Part shown: positions 9,301 through 21,148 of the stretch, one piece after another | Position numbering within the stretch: position 1 is the first letter of the stretch | Layout: the number at the start of each line of letters is the position of its first letter | Assembly (NCBI GenBank): GCA_032717465.1 | Contig: CM064690.1 | Location: forward strand, 8,762,593 to 8,826,592 | Direction: 5' to 3' | Length of the DNA stretch: 64,000 nucleotides | Origin: Coenobita brevimanus | Lineage: Eukaryota; Arthropoda; Malacostraca; Decapoda; Coenobitidae | Position numbers and translations under genes: made by a program | The notes under the pieces: generated by a model | What the model was told of the DNA's origin: nothing | Databases searched by the model: none | The model's input: only the letters and a program-made list of their open reading frames with translations

Positions 9301-10600
9301 GAGAGGATGCAGATGGAGGATGCTGATTTGCAACCAGTGCTAGAGTGGCTGTTGCGGAGCGCAGTGCAACCATCTTGGGAAGAAGTTTCCAGGTTAAGCC
9401 CTGCGACCAAGAGCTACTGGAGTCAGTTGGACCTTCTTCTTTTGAACAACAGGCTACTGGAGCATCAGTGGAAGACACTCGATGGCCTCATCAAGTATTG
9501 GCAACTGGTGGTTCCAAAGAAAATGAGGTCTAAGATCTTGGATGAGTCCCATAACCAGATCACTAGTGGGCACCTGGGAGTGAAGACAACTCTGAGCCAG
9601 CTGTGACACAGGTTCTACTGGACTGACGTGCGTCAGGGTGTTGAAGAGTGGTGTCGGGCCTGTAATGTGTGCTACGCCAAGAAGGGACCCAGGAAACGTG
9701 GTTGCGCCCCTCTCGAGCTGTAGCAAGTGGGTGCACCGATGGAAAGAGCCACGGTGGACATTGCTGGACCTTTGCCACTCACTGAAAGAGAAAACCTGTA
9801 TATATGTGTCACCATGGACTACTTCACAAAGTGGCCAGAAGCCTATGCCATCCCCGATCAAGAGGCTGCGAATGTTGCTCAAGTGTTGGTTGACCAGTTT
9901 TTCTGTCATTTTGGGATGCCACAAGAGCTACATTCAGACCAGGGTAGAAACTTCGAGTTTGCTGTGTTCCATGAATGCTGCAAGTTATTGGGAATCAAGA
10001 ACACCAGGACGACCCCCCTAAGGCCACAGTCGGATGGGATGGTGGAGAAATTCAACTGGACCCTGGGACAAGAACTGGCCAAGTACTGCGTTGATGGACA
10101 AACAGAATGGGACCAGAAATTACCTGCGTTGCTGATGGCATATCGGTCTGCATCCCATGAGTCTACCGGCTACACTCCTGCAAAACTGATGTTGGGCCAC
10201 GAGTTGTACTTACCTGTTGGCTTGTTAATGGGATGACCACTTGGTGAAGAGCTGCCTACAGACAGCATCGGCTATGCGAAACACCTTCAGGAAAGGCTGG
10301 CTGAGGTACATCATCAACTGCAAGGAGCCCTCAAGTTTTCAGGAGAGGTGATGAAGTGCAAGTATGATGCCAAGGCAAGTGAGGTGAGCTTCCAGGATGG
10401 TGATCAAGTTTGCTTATACAATCCTCAGCGAAATTATACAATCCTCAGCGAAAGAAGGGACAGTCACCAAAGCTGCAGAGCCCATGGGAGGGGCCTTACA
10501 CTGTGTTGGACCGCCTATCAGACGTAACATATTGGATTCGGGGAGGTAGGAAGTCTTGCCCAAAGGTGGTACACGTGAACCGTCTGTAGTAGTACCATGG
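9301..10600 (+). pseudogene. Ty3-type integrase joined in frame to gag
   Basis: Starts with the pre-integrase linker (DADLQPVLEWLL, then WQLVVPKKMR), then an H2C2 zinc-binding domain (SGHLGVKTT ... CRACNVC) and the catalytic core. The core shows ATVDIAGPL (first Asp), HSDQGRNFE (second Asp) and SDGMVEKFNW (Glu), so the DDE residues remain. One frame runs from the gag coiled coil to ~10430 but is cut by TGA at 9604-9606, TAG at 9721-9723 and TGA at 10234-10236. A 20 bp tandem duplication (TTATACAATCCTCAGCGAAA) near 10416-10455 then shifts the C-terminal frame. Two of the stops are TGA, compatible with decay of CGA arginine codons. Confidence 0.85.
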
Positions 10601-10922
10601 GCCAGGACAGTACAGCTGGGACATCTCTGAGGAATTGTGTTCTCCCGGAGCCGAGGATGTTGAGGAGGACTAAGGAGCTGAAGTGCAAGAGGATGGTGAC
10701 AGTTTCCTGAGGGAAGAAGCAAATCAGGAAGAGACCAAGACTTTCTGGAGGAGCGGACTATGTGAGGGAGCAAGGACATCATCAGAAGCGTCATAGAAGA
10801 AGACCTGATAAGTTGAAGGATTATTTTGTGTATAGTCAGCTGTTCCATTAAGGTATGTGTTTGTATATACTATGTACTTTTGTCGGGACGACAAAGAACC
10901 AGGGAGGGGGTAGTTTTTAGAA

Positions 10923-11756
10923 GCGAGATTTGTCAGTTAGGTGCTCGAGAAGCATCTCGACGTTCCCCGATGTTTACGGTAGCTAGTTCCTGTTCTGGTA
11001 TGAGTCACAGTTGCCAGTTTGCCTGCTGTTTATGAGCATAGTTATTTTGTAAGTATTGCACTATTTTTTTTGCTCTTTTTCTCAATAATGTTTTATTTAC
11101 GTGCTTGCTTGTTAAATTATGTAATTCAAGTCAGTATGCTAAATAATTTACAGTGTTATGTAATTTACGAAAACTCTGGCATGTTTTGATGTCTCCTAGT
11201 TGGTAACTGTTGTTGCTAGGGGCTGAGGCAAAACCAGCATGTCCTAGAATGTTGAAGCAGTTGATCATTCTAGTACAATGCGAGTTATGGGGAGAGACTA
11301 GGGCAAGTTTAGTTGGTTTTCAGTTCAGTTTGAGTGAAGTCAGTTGGTTTTGGTTCAGTTTGAGTGTAGTGCAGTGTCAATGCAGTGTCAGTGAAGGTTG
11401 TATATTTTTGGTACTTGCGAAAACAGTGGCAAACAGTGACATGTTTATTAAGTTTGTTTTTATCAGCAGAACTTGTAACAACAGTGAAGTGTTGTCAAGC
11501 ATTAAGTGTATAAGCAGTTAGTAAAGTCTGTATAGCTCCAGTGTTTGTGAGAACAGTGAAGTTGGAAAGCATTAAGTGGAATTATTTGGAAAATAAAGAC
11601 AGTGAACGTTAAGAAGCCAGTGTTTATTTTCGCCTCAGCTAATCTTGTCTCCTGTACACCGAAAGGCTGACCATAGGAAGAACAACTCATTGGTCAACGT
11701 CCTTCCTGTACTGAAATACTGCTGTTGGAGCCTGTGGCAACGTTGGGTGAGGACGT
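10923..11756 (+). repeat. 3' LTR of Ty3-type element
   Basis: 834 bp copy of the LTR, uninterrupted. Comparison with the 5' LTR fixes the retroposon boundaries. It ends with GAGGACGT, after which the env-like gene resumes on the minus strand. Confidence 0.92.
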
Positions 11757-12349
11757 AATAATATGTTCAGCTGGGTATCCATTTCATTCACATGTGTGAC
11801 AATATTACCTAGTAATTTATGGTGAACGTTCAGCACCCTACTCTGTACTTCCGAAGCTGAAGGAAATGTTTCTAACTGTTCATGATATACTAACAGTTTA
11901 CTAGATGTTGCTAAACCAAAAACACCATAAAGGACTTTACCACCGAGATCAAAGAGGCCTCGCTTTACATGTGACTGATATCTTCCGACACGGCCACTGT
12001 GAGGCAGGGGGGCATTCTGAATAAGGAATAGCTTCTAAATCCAAACAAGTTTCCACTGAAAATGTTCATACAGTGGAACCCTAAAAGATCCATTCTCTTG
12101 TTTGTTTACCAAGGAAGCAAGTAGGGGTTGTATGGTAGACAGCTGACTTGCAAATTCTCGAAGTTCTTTTGTGACTGTCATCAAATTTTGAAGATCATAA
12201 CGGACTGAGATGACGTCCTCCACCAACAGTACTTGCCCCCAGGGTTTTACCAGTGCCCTGGGGCAGAGGATCCAATCTCTATCCTCATCACTGAGAGATA
12301 ATTCGAAAGCAGCTAATGCCAGCAAGGGTGTCTGCACTCTCCACAACAT
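11757..12349 (-). pseudogene. Env-like gene, upstream part (errantivirus-like remnant)
   Basis: Lies directly downstream of the integrase on the minus strand. Residues 1-104 (12349-12035) resemble the N-terminal subunit of insect errantivirus Env, followed by a break. From ~11975 down, a basic pair is followed at once by Gly-Leu-Phe and a glycine-rich hydrophobic stretch, the layout of a cleavage site and fusion peptide in that family. It ends at 11757 where the plus-strand Ty3 element begins and resumes at 6396. Frame breaks and the large insertion make it non-functional. Assignment is by motif layout and position only. Confidence 0.65.
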
Positions 12350-12350
12350 C

Positions 12351-13555
12351 TTAACCCCTCCCCCCCCAAAAAAAAAGAGTCGGATTAATGTTCAAATCAG
12401 CAAAGTGGTCCTGACAGGTGGAGGAAGTGACACAAACAACAGTGGGGCGAATTGCTGAGCGCAGCTTTCGTCTGTACTCATTAATAGGTAGAGTAGAAGG
12501 TGATGAACGAGTAGCAAGGGGAGAAGGAGGAGGAGGAGAAGCGGAAGAACAAGAAAAAAAAAATGCATCATTTTCCTGATTTTCCTCCCACTCGAAGTAC
12601 CTGCGAGTTCCTTTAAGATTGTATGCATGAACCCACTTCTTCTCAGATGACAAGTACTTAAACTCAAATTTGTTATCGTAACGAGATATCAGACGGTGTG
12701 GACCTATGAATTTTTCATCTAATTTATAATTATGTGTATATGAAAGAGCAAATACTAAGACCCCAGCATCAATGTTGACAGCCGATGTAGACTTAACCTG
12801 GTGATGCATCATATCCTCTTTAGCTAAGGCCAGATTAGCCTTTATATACTGGTGTATTTTCTAGAAGTCTGTCAGGTTCACTTTCTCATAATCATCCAAA
12901 TTATAGAGTGGACAAGGTTTCGATAATATCATTAAATAAGGCAAATTTATACCGAATCCATATGACAAAGAAAGAAGTTTCGCCAATGGATTTATTCGTG
13001 GAACTACTGATTGAGGCAGCAACATAGGGTATCTACTCATCCCAACAGGTGCTTTGAGAACTTAAGTACCTCAAGCACTCCAGCACCTTGCAATTTTGCC
13101 TTTCGGCAAGGCAACTGGAAGCCAGATGGTTTGGTATGACATTACATTTATTGATGCAATACTGCTTACAAATGTCAACGAGAAGACTCTTGTTAAACTC
13201 CGAGCTATTATTGATGATAACAGCGGTTGGCATAGTGAGTGGACAAATAACATGATCAATGAACGCATGTTCAACACTCCTAGCAGTCGAGTCTTGGAGA
13301 GGTATGAGAATACATGTAACGTGAGAAATTATCAACTGCCCTAAGAAAATGCTCTGCACCAGACTTCGTAAGAGGTACGTTGTGGAGGTCAATAGAATAA
13401 ATTTCCCATGGACGTGATGGAACTGGATATTTCGAAAGTGAAGCAAGTAATCCAGTTGACCCGTTATGACGATTACAGGGAACACAGGAAACACAGCGAA
13501 CACTGAAGTCCTTATGCATTGTAGGACAATTTAATGAAAGACGTGCTTGTCTCAA
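12351..13555 (-). pseudogene. Ty3-type integrase, inactivated
   Basis: The N-terminal zinc domain ends in CVSCVPC (~13480). The core begins with PWEIYSIDLHNVPL (first Asp kept) and DNFSRYMYSH. After a frame change near 13300 it continues with AVIINNSSEFNK, where the second catalytic Asp is replaced by Asn, and a Glu in AERQNCK. The C-terminal part (12812-12351) has the FIGPHRLISRYDNKF block of the GPY/F type. With frame breaks and a lost catalytic residue this is a dead copy. It lies between RNase H and the env-like gene. Confidence 0.82.
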
Positions 13556-13688
13556 TCACCAATCTTTTTCTGGATGGGATGCATGAGGTGTGTCATGGAT
13601 GATGTTGAGAACTACATGTATTAAGTTAGTGGGAACAAGTTGACGTACCAAGCTATCAGGTATGTCCCTACCGGTAAGGGATGTCTTC

Positions 13689-13980
13689 CTATAGAAAATA
13701 TCGTTTTACATGAAATCGTCTTCTGACATCGGCAGAGTTGGTAAGGCCAGAGTCTCCGGACTCTATTAAATAAATAGCCTTAGACCACAGTGAGTCAGTG
13801 CACTGACAATTACAAACAACACCTGGGGATAGAGTTGTGCAAGAAAATTCATTTGGTTGATATGGTGAGACTGCCTCGGTTACATGACGTGAAAATGCAT
13901 CTCCAGCTACATTTGATTTACCAGGCATGTACTCAAAGTTTGGATTGAAGTCTTGGATATTAACTGACCATCATGCGATA
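13689..13980 (-). pseudogene. End of Ty3 RNase H and integrase linker
   Basis: Short frame beginning NFEYMPGKSNVAGDAFSRHV, the conserved end of Ty3 RNase H (H.PG..N..AD.LSR pattern). The homology breaks off at about 13980, and the sequence beyond is unrelated, so RT and most of RNase H are lost from this copy. Confidence 0.75.
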
Positions 13981-14143
13981 CACTCCGGGAACCCAGGGGG
14001 GTCAGGATAGCTGAAAGCTAACCAATTTCCTGTGTATAGCAATGTTCTACATACTTCCCTATACAGAGAAAAAATGATTTCTGCTGATCACACGCTGGTG
14101 GACATGGTCTGCAGGGTCAGAAACAATGTACTAAAAAATTAAG

Positions 14144-14575
14144 CTAGATCAGCTCTATTATGTAACCACATACTACCTATCACACTACAGCTTGTTTTCT
14201 GTAACATTAATGACAGATGACAGAAATTCTTAGCAGTGGGGTACCCCCGCCAGACCCCAAAAACTCGTACCCAAAAACTGAGCTAGATCAGCTCATGAGC
14301 TAACCAACTGAAACTACTCTCATATTGTTCAGCACTGTCCACTGTATAAGAAATTACCACTGCCAGAAATTTTCAGTGATGGGGTACCTGCGCCAGAAAC
14401 CTCAAAATTGCCACGTTCCTTAGCTGACCTAGATCAGCTCATGAGCTAACCAAGTGAAACCACCTACAAGATGTTCAGCATAATATTTTTTATCCAAAAT
14501 GACTACTGCCAGACATTTTCATTGGTGGGATATCCCTGCGAGATGCCTCAAAAAACCCGGCCCCATAATCATACC
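14144..14575 (+). repeat. Three tandem copies of a ~140 bp unit
   Basis: Units start near 14144, 14281 and 14427. Each opens with a CTAGATCAGCTC core followed by a GTAACCA or GCTAACCA block, then has a CTGCCAGA..TTTTCAG.G.TGGG block ~85 bp later. Copies are diverged by substitutions. No coding signal. It fills part of the gap left by the missing RT of the errantivirus-type element. Confidence 0.75.
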
Positions 14576-14892
14576 CAAACTACCTCATAACCTAGCTCCT
14601 TCCCCAGGGGAGGGGGGGGAGTGCTGGGTTTTCACTGACTGCAGATTAAGAGAGTTTTGCAGCCTCATGGCATTCGGCAATGTCAAGATTACTGCACTTA
14701 TTCCTATGTGAGAGAAGTGAAACAGTATATGAGAAAATATCCGAAAAGATAACTTTACTCCCAGTCATATCAGTTACTGATTGTTAATTTTGTTACAGCA
14801 TGCATGCCAATGATTAATAAGTCTCATCCTCCTCTTGATGTTAATCAGTCTTCACTCTATGAATCATCTGATTCGCTCAGTTCATCAGTAGT

Positions 14893-15865
14893 TTGTTGCT
14901 CATGGCCAGTCTTGCCATCACTCGCAGTAACAACCAGGTCATGACTTCACAGTCGACAATTATGGCAAGTCGGCAGTTAAGGGCATATCCCTTGTCACAT
15001 GCGCACTGTGATGGATCACATGTAAAAACAGACAAATCAGCCTTATTGAAGCATCTTGAGTCAGTGCACACAGAACCCGTAATGGAGTCAGACTTTCCCA
15101 TGAAACATGCTCAGGTTTATGATGGTGGATTGCTTCACTCAGTTGTCTCCCAAACAAACATAGGTGTATGACGTTCAACAGTTGCGCGGTCAACCTTATC
15201 TGTTGTATGCAAAGGAAGGGCCACTGAAGTTCATGTCTGCCTTGACAAATACATTGAAAACTCAATCAAGAACAGTGAGAGGAAATTACGTGGAGCAGTT
15301 GATTCACTGTACGTCGTCACGGGACCTGATCAGACAATTCGACAGAGTGGGCAAAAACTCCTTGACAATGGAGTTTTCAAGAATGAACTGGGGAAATTTC
15401 TCCTGCATGAATGGAGAATGGAGAAATTTCCTCATTTCACTACTAGAACATCTTTGGGGGAAAAACAGTAATTTCTCTCATGGTGGTGATTGTTGCCAGT
15501 ATGTCCGTGATGAGCTGCGGAATGTAGTATCTGTTACCAAGCCTCCACACCTCCAAGGCCACCATGAAGAAGCTGACACACTCATAGCCTTTCAGGTTGC
15601 AAGTATCACAGCTAGCCATATGATCGTGAGGGCATCAGACACAGATGTGTTGTTGATCCTTATTGGTGCACTTGGACAGCGACGCCCTGAAGTGTGGTCC
15701 ATGAAAAACACGATAATGGACTGTAGTATGGGAAACAGCCGGACAGACATCAACGTATCCAACATTGTATACTTCATTGAAGAAACCAAACCAGGACTAC
15801 CGAGAGCACTCCTTGGATTCCATGCATTAAGCGCATGTGGCTTCACATCAGCCTTTTACAGGTAA
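14893..15865 (+). pseudogene. PIN/XPG-like protein of a multicopy invertebrate family, broken
   Basis: Three frame segments make one recognisable protein. 14893-15170 carries GSHVKTDKSALLKHLE and AQVYDGGLLHSVVSQTNI. A second frame at about 15218-15430 carries LDKYIENSIKNSERKLRG and VVTGPDQTIRQSGQK. The third (about 15555-15865) carries HHEEADTLIAFQVA, RASDTDVLLILIGALG, MDCSMGNSRTDINV and GLPRALLGFHALSACGFTSAFYR. Spaced acidic residues (EADT, SDTD) resemble PIN/XPG nucleases; this functional link is inference. The family is known to me as multicopy uncharacterised proteins in invertebrates. Frameshifts and a Gly where family members usually have Asp after the last Cys mark it as inactive. Confidence 0.65.
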
Positions 15866-15967
15866 GCTTTCAGAAAAATTTCTGATGAAATCCTGTGTAG
15901 GAGAGGGAAAATTGGATGTGTTAAAAGATTTTCAGATAATGAACAGGAGATCCCATGCAGGCATTGA

Positions 15968-16564
15968 TGTCAGGACTCCATATTATAATTACAATCATAA
16001 TAGATAGCATGATGGATAGATAGATAGATAGATAGATAGATAGACAGACAGATAGAAGCAGCAAGTCAGGGGATGAGATAGGTAGTGTGTCAGCGAGAAT
16101 AGAGCAATGGTAAACATGCATACACACTCTAACTCAAGGAATGCTTGATAGGCACACGAGCAGCGCCTCATGACCATACACACATACTCACACACAGGCT
16201 TCTAGAAACTTCACATCAGTGTATTCCACGTGACACGACCCCTGCTAAAATAGGAATTTAGGAAGCAGAGCTCAGAAGGAGGTTAGCCTTAGAATCAACA
16301 TTTGGTGGAGAGGAGACAGGCCATAGAACCGACAGGTAGTGGAGAGAGTGAGTAAGAAGAGGGGTCCAACTAGACTTACTTAGTATATTAAGTCTCTGTA
16401 TAATACATACGCTGCTCAACTTAGACTTTCTCTGAAGATAATAAATCAAGATCAACTCCCTGTATTCATCTTTAACTCCTCCTGCCCTTCAATTAACTCA
16501 AGACTCACCTATTACAAGAATTAAGAGTTACATAAATAAAAATGTTGACTACAAAGCTTTAACA
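15968..16564 (+). repeat. LTR of another retroelement (second copy, inverted, to 28326)
   Basis: Begins TGTCAGGACTCC and ends CTTTAACA, the TG...CA ends expected of an LTR. It contains a (GATA)n run (about 16015-16050) and AATAAA-type signals near 16440 and 16536. The first ~390 bp match the minus strand of 28326 down to ~27985. Confidence 0.75.
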
Positions 16565-16569
16565 TTAAA

Positions 16570-16586
16570 TGGTGACAGCGGTGGGA
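16570..16586 (+). promoter_or_regulatory. Putative primer-binding site
   Basis: TGGTGACAGCGGTGGGA starts 5 bp after the LTR end, where an LTR element has its tRNA primer-binding site and with the usual TGG start. The tRNA was not assigned. Confidence 0.5.
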
Positions 16587-16678
16587 GAGAGAGAGAGAGA
16601 GAGAGAGAGCTAATAGAGAAGAAAACAGAAAGAGAAAGAGGGACTGGTAGGCGAGAGGAACGGAGAGGAGAGTTGTAG

Positions 16679-16870
16679 ATGAAAAGGAGAAAGAAAAAGA
16701 ATTATGACAAAAAGAGAAAGGAGAAATATTGGATGGGTGGAGATCAGCAACCTCTGCGGTTCTTTGACGTGGAGGCGGATTATTATGCGGAGGTTTTATT
16801 ATCTGAAAACGCAGTGGCGGATAATGATGCGGAGCTTTTGTTGTCTGAAGACGAGGAACGCGGATTGTAA
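16679..16870 (+). CDS. Short Lys/Arg- and Glu-rich open frame after the LTR
   Basis: 63 codons from ATG. The first 18 residues are strongly basic and the rest acidic (DVEADYY, LLLSEDEE). It follows the LTR, primer site and a (GA)n tract, so it may be the start of gag of the same element, cut off near 16890 where the minus-strand protease begins. No domain recognised; may be spurious. Confidence 0.3.
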   Translation: MKRRKKKNYDKKRKEKYWMGGDQQPLRFFDVEADYYAEVLLSENAVADNDAELLLSEDEERGL

Positions 16871-16889
16871 TGTGGACATCACTTCCACT

Positions 16890-17701
16890 GCGGAGACTCC
16901 AAGGAGGCGGAGGCGGAGGCAGATATCTGATACATCACTAGTGCATTGGTAACATTTAATGGACAAAGATAAGACAAATTATCCTCCAGCAACGAACACA
17001 GCGCTGACTCGTATGTTAAACCATTTACACAACAAGTCGCAGTTAAGGTTATTGAATTCACTCCCTCCTTTGGATCTACAACACGGACAGAGAGTTTTGT
17101 GAAGTCCTGTGGCAATAAAAGTGGACACCATTTTGTCACTGCTCGTTTCATCTCCGCTTGTTGCAAAATGTCATTCAGACTCACTGAGGTAGTTAAATGT
17201 GACGTTGATGAGTCCACCGTTGTGTCACTGTTAAAGGAGGTGTCATTAGATGCTGGTACTAAAATATCCTCAATACTTTCTATGGTGGCTGTAGAGTTAC
17301 GGTAGACTGTGCGATCGAATTTACATGTGAAAGGACAGGATGTGGGCAATTCATGTATGGTACATAAAGTCTCTTTACTTTAATACTACCACAAGGAGGT
17401 ATCACTTCAATAAAATGTTGGGCCATGGTGTCAATACCAGTCAAAACATCTGCAGGATACTGAAGCTTGTGACACAAAATTCAGCTGTGAAACGTTTTAT
17501 TAATTCATCGAGCTGTATCTCAAGACTTACCTTGTCCTTCATATAAAATTCCGAGTCAGCAACACTACAGACACGAATGGCAGGCTGCTGTAGGATCCAA
17601 ACTCGTTTGATCTTTACTTTAATACCGTTTAGGAAGGAAGCACATATGAAGTTCACCATATACCCAGAGTCCATAAAAAAAATATGTTGGGACTCCTTCA
17701 C
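16890..17701 (-). pseudogene. Retroviral-type aspartic protease of the errantivirus-type element
   Basis: The first frame (17701-17441) has FFMDSGYMVNFICASFLNG, with the Asp-Ser-Gly active-site triad and following residues as in Ty3 proteases. Two later overlapping frames (17477-17280 and 17349-16879) carry further downstream sequence after frame changes. It lies between gag and where RT would begin; sequence homology stops near 16890 at a GGAGGC repeat. Confidence 0.65.
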
Positions 17702-17877
17702 AATTACGTAAGATAACTACACGTAAGTGAGTCAGAGGATCAATCTTGCGAATTTGGAGCTCAGAATTTTGTGTCCGGTATGAAGGATTCTGTTGGTTCT
17801 AGTGCGGGGCATGGCATTCACTAGTGGAATGATAACGGCTTTTATGATAAGTAGAGTACTCATTCCTAAATTATCGT

Positions 17878-18738
17878 TAAGACGACCTACTATCACGCCC
17901 GTGTACTCGTTCATCTTCCTCTCTCATACAACAATGAGCTACGCGATGGCCTGTTCGTTTACAGTACCAACAAACTGTCTTAGTTCTGCTTGTAGATCTG
18001 GCACGGTCATGAGAGAACCTGCTTTGCGACGCTGGTCTTGCACGTGACATGGTTGGTGAACATGGTGTGACGTATTGTCGGCTAAATGGACGTGGGATTT
18101 GTCCTTGACCTTGTGACTGCAAAGATTGTGGTGCTGCGTTAGTATCTGGTTGAACTATACATACTGTTTGAGAAGGTATGACGCCGAGTTTCTCTTCATC
18201 CTTCCGAAGACGATTTAGGAATCTTATATAACTTAACAACGTTGCTACATTATTTAGTGTTACAGTGGTTTTTCCCTTATCATCAGTTTTCCGCCCACGG
18301 ACTGTATTGTAATGCATCTGAGATTTCCGTTCCTGTTACTGCTGAGACCGTTGCCACTTATAACTGTATTATGTTCGGATAAGATGATCTTATTCTGTTT
18401 CATACTTTTGCAGTAATCTGCAAACGCTCATCAGGCATCCTGCTTTCGTGTGGTCACATACACAAAAAATTTACGAATTAGTTAAAATATTCACCAAAGG
18501 AAGTAAACGTATCCAAGAACCTACACCGTATGAGAGATCCCACTCGGGAGTAAGCATCGTCTTATCAGCTCGGAAGATAGGCGATTCTAGCACAGCCTGT
18601 AGTAAGTCCTTTATTTGTAACTGCAGACTGGACATCACTAATGAAATCATGCATGCTAATTGCAGGATGCATTCCAGTAAAATTGGAACATGATGCATCT
18701 CCCAAAATAATTGTTTGCGGGACTGGAGGGGTTGCCAT
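17878..18738 (-). pseudogene. Ty3-type gag with CCHC zinc knuckle
   Basis: Starts at an ATG at 18738 (MATPPVPQTIILGDAS) and after ~57 codons meets a stop. A second frame (18698-18471) supplies core sequence, and a third (18317-17878) the C-terminal nucleocapsid. That part is rich in Arg, Ser and Gln and ends with CWYCKRTGHRVAHC, a CX2CX4HX4C knuckle, followed by acidic residues. The position upstream of the protease fits gag. At least two frame breaks. Confidence 0.75.
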
Positions 18739-19769
<1,031 letters not shown>

Positions 19770-19965
19770 AATCGTGCTCGGGATGAAGGCTTGGTGACAG
19801 GTTTGACGAATGACAGGCTTTGTGGTAGACGGGCTTGGTGGTAGACAGGCTCGGTGACTGACGGGCTAGATGACAGACAGACTCTATAACAGATGGGCTA
19901 GATGACAGACAGGTTCGATGACGGACTGGCTAGATGACAGACTGGTTCTATGACAGCCATGGTTG
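19770..19965 (+). repeat. Minisatellite with GATGACAGAC core
   Basis: Imperfect tandem units of ~20-26 bp around a GGCTNGATGACAGAC core (for example near 19864, 19900 and 19926), interleaved with GGTTCGATGAC variants. No coding role seen. Confidence 0.7.
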
Positions 19966-20087
19966 GCAATAGATGGTAGACAGTCGGTTTACAGGCTACT
20001 GGATTTGGAGGTAGACAGACTTCAGAGTAAGGCGTCTTCTTGACCTCACTGCCACCAAAAAGTGAAATGAGGGCTTGTAGATATGCC

Positions 20088-20365
20088 ATCAGGACTTCAG
20101 GTTATTCTTAAACATTCCATATTGCTAATGGATGCTTTACTGGGAGCTCAGTTGTGCTACAACCGGAGTCTATTTGACCTCTAACTCTCATACAATTTTT
20201 CGGGGTAAAGGTTTCCTTTGTGTGTGTTGCCCAGTGTCATGACTACACTGTGTCAACATAGAACAGTCCCATCAGCAGATTTGGTAAGAAAGTAGCTGGC
20301 CACTGCTGCTTCACGACATTCTACTACGTCTGACTCCTGACGAATGAGCAACAAACATCTACTAG
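20088..20365 (+). repeat. Interspersed repeat, copy 2 (partner at 4412-4690)
   Basis: Direct-orientation copy of the repeat at 4412-4690, more diverged in the middle. Non-coding. Confidence 0.8.
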
Positions 20366-20788
20366 TCACCAAAACGGTCAGTATTTCCAGAAATATTTGA
20401 ACAAACTCAATGCGTGGACACATCGCCTAGCCAGACACCTTTCGTTCCTATGAGTTCGTTTGCTAGGGTCTTTATGCTTGGTGTGCCCCTCCCTTCTTCC
20501 CTCCCTGGCCCCTGTCAGTGAGTCAAGTGCCGCATCGGTGGTAGTAATACATAGGTCCGGAGACTGCTAGAAACTGTATTGTTTCTCAAAATATTACAAG
20601 CTTCGTACATTTTTCCACAGATCAGTAACACTGCAGTATCTACCGCCAGTGGGGTTACATCACTTAAAAGAAAAAAAAAATGGTATAAACAAGCTTTGTG
20701 ATAGGAATGGTTAGCCGATATGGAATTTAAAGACTTGGTTAAACCTAAAGCTAAACACAATATACTTTGAAGTGTATGTGACAGCAAG

Positions 20789-21117
20789 TTAACCCTTTGT
20801 GAGCTGAGTGGGGTCCCTGTGGACCGCAGCATGTCTTTAAAATGATGCCATTAAGTCATTGTTTATTTTTCCGGTCTGCCCGTCCCTGACTTTTAGTGTA
20901 GATGGTTATTGTATATGCACATAATTATTGGGCAAAAAAACTTGCAGCATTTTGGAGTGACAGTGTAAAAATGTTTATGTGGTCTGCTGAGACCCCACCT
21001 CGCCGTCCGTGTATTTTTTTTTTTTTTTTTTAAATAGATTTTTGACATCTAAAGACAATGTCAATACCAAAATCAATAATTTATGGCAGAAATTTGTTGG
21101 CAGATAATGACCAGCCC

Positions 21118-21148
<31 letters not shown>

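Larger units (their letters stand above)
6398..11756 (+). mobile_element. Ty3-type LTR retrotransposon with gag-integrase fusion, pol core deleted
   Basis: Two long terminal repeats frame a short internal region. The 3' LTR is 10923-11756. The 5' LTR has the same sequence but is cut in two (6398-6791 and 8096-8538) by the Y-box retroposon. The internal region (8539-10922) holds a coiled-coil gag part joined in frame to the linker just before integrase, so protease, RT and RNase H are absent. A purine-rich tract (AGGGAGGGGG, about 10901-10910) lies ahead of the 3' LTR and may be the polypurine tract. The whole unit sits inside the minus-strand env-like gene. A clear target duplication was not found. 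Confidence 0.88.
5822..18738 (-). mobile_element. Errantivirus-type Ty3 element, broken and split by younger insertions
   Basis: Minus-strand pieces lie in collinear order: gag (18738-17878), protease (17701-16890), end of RNase H (about 13980-13689), integrase (13555-12351), env-like gene (12349-11757 continuing at 6396-5822). This gag-pro-RNase H-integrase-env order is that of Ty3 elements with an env gene. The RT part is missing; between protease and RNase H lie a tandem repeat, a PIN/XPG-like pseudogene and an LTR. The env-like gene is split at 6397/11757 by the plus-strand Ty3 element. Every piece has frame breaks. LTRs of this element were not located. Confidence 0.75.

Noticed and set aside
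15860..15870. CAG|GTAAGC as a splice donor ending the PIN/XPG-like coding part
   Set aside because: The copy is already frameshifted upstream and no matching acceptor or downstream exon was found; a chance match is more likely.
16015..16060. GATA repeats as a CRISPR-like array
   Set aside because: Simple tetranucleotide repeat without spacers in a eukaryotic genome.
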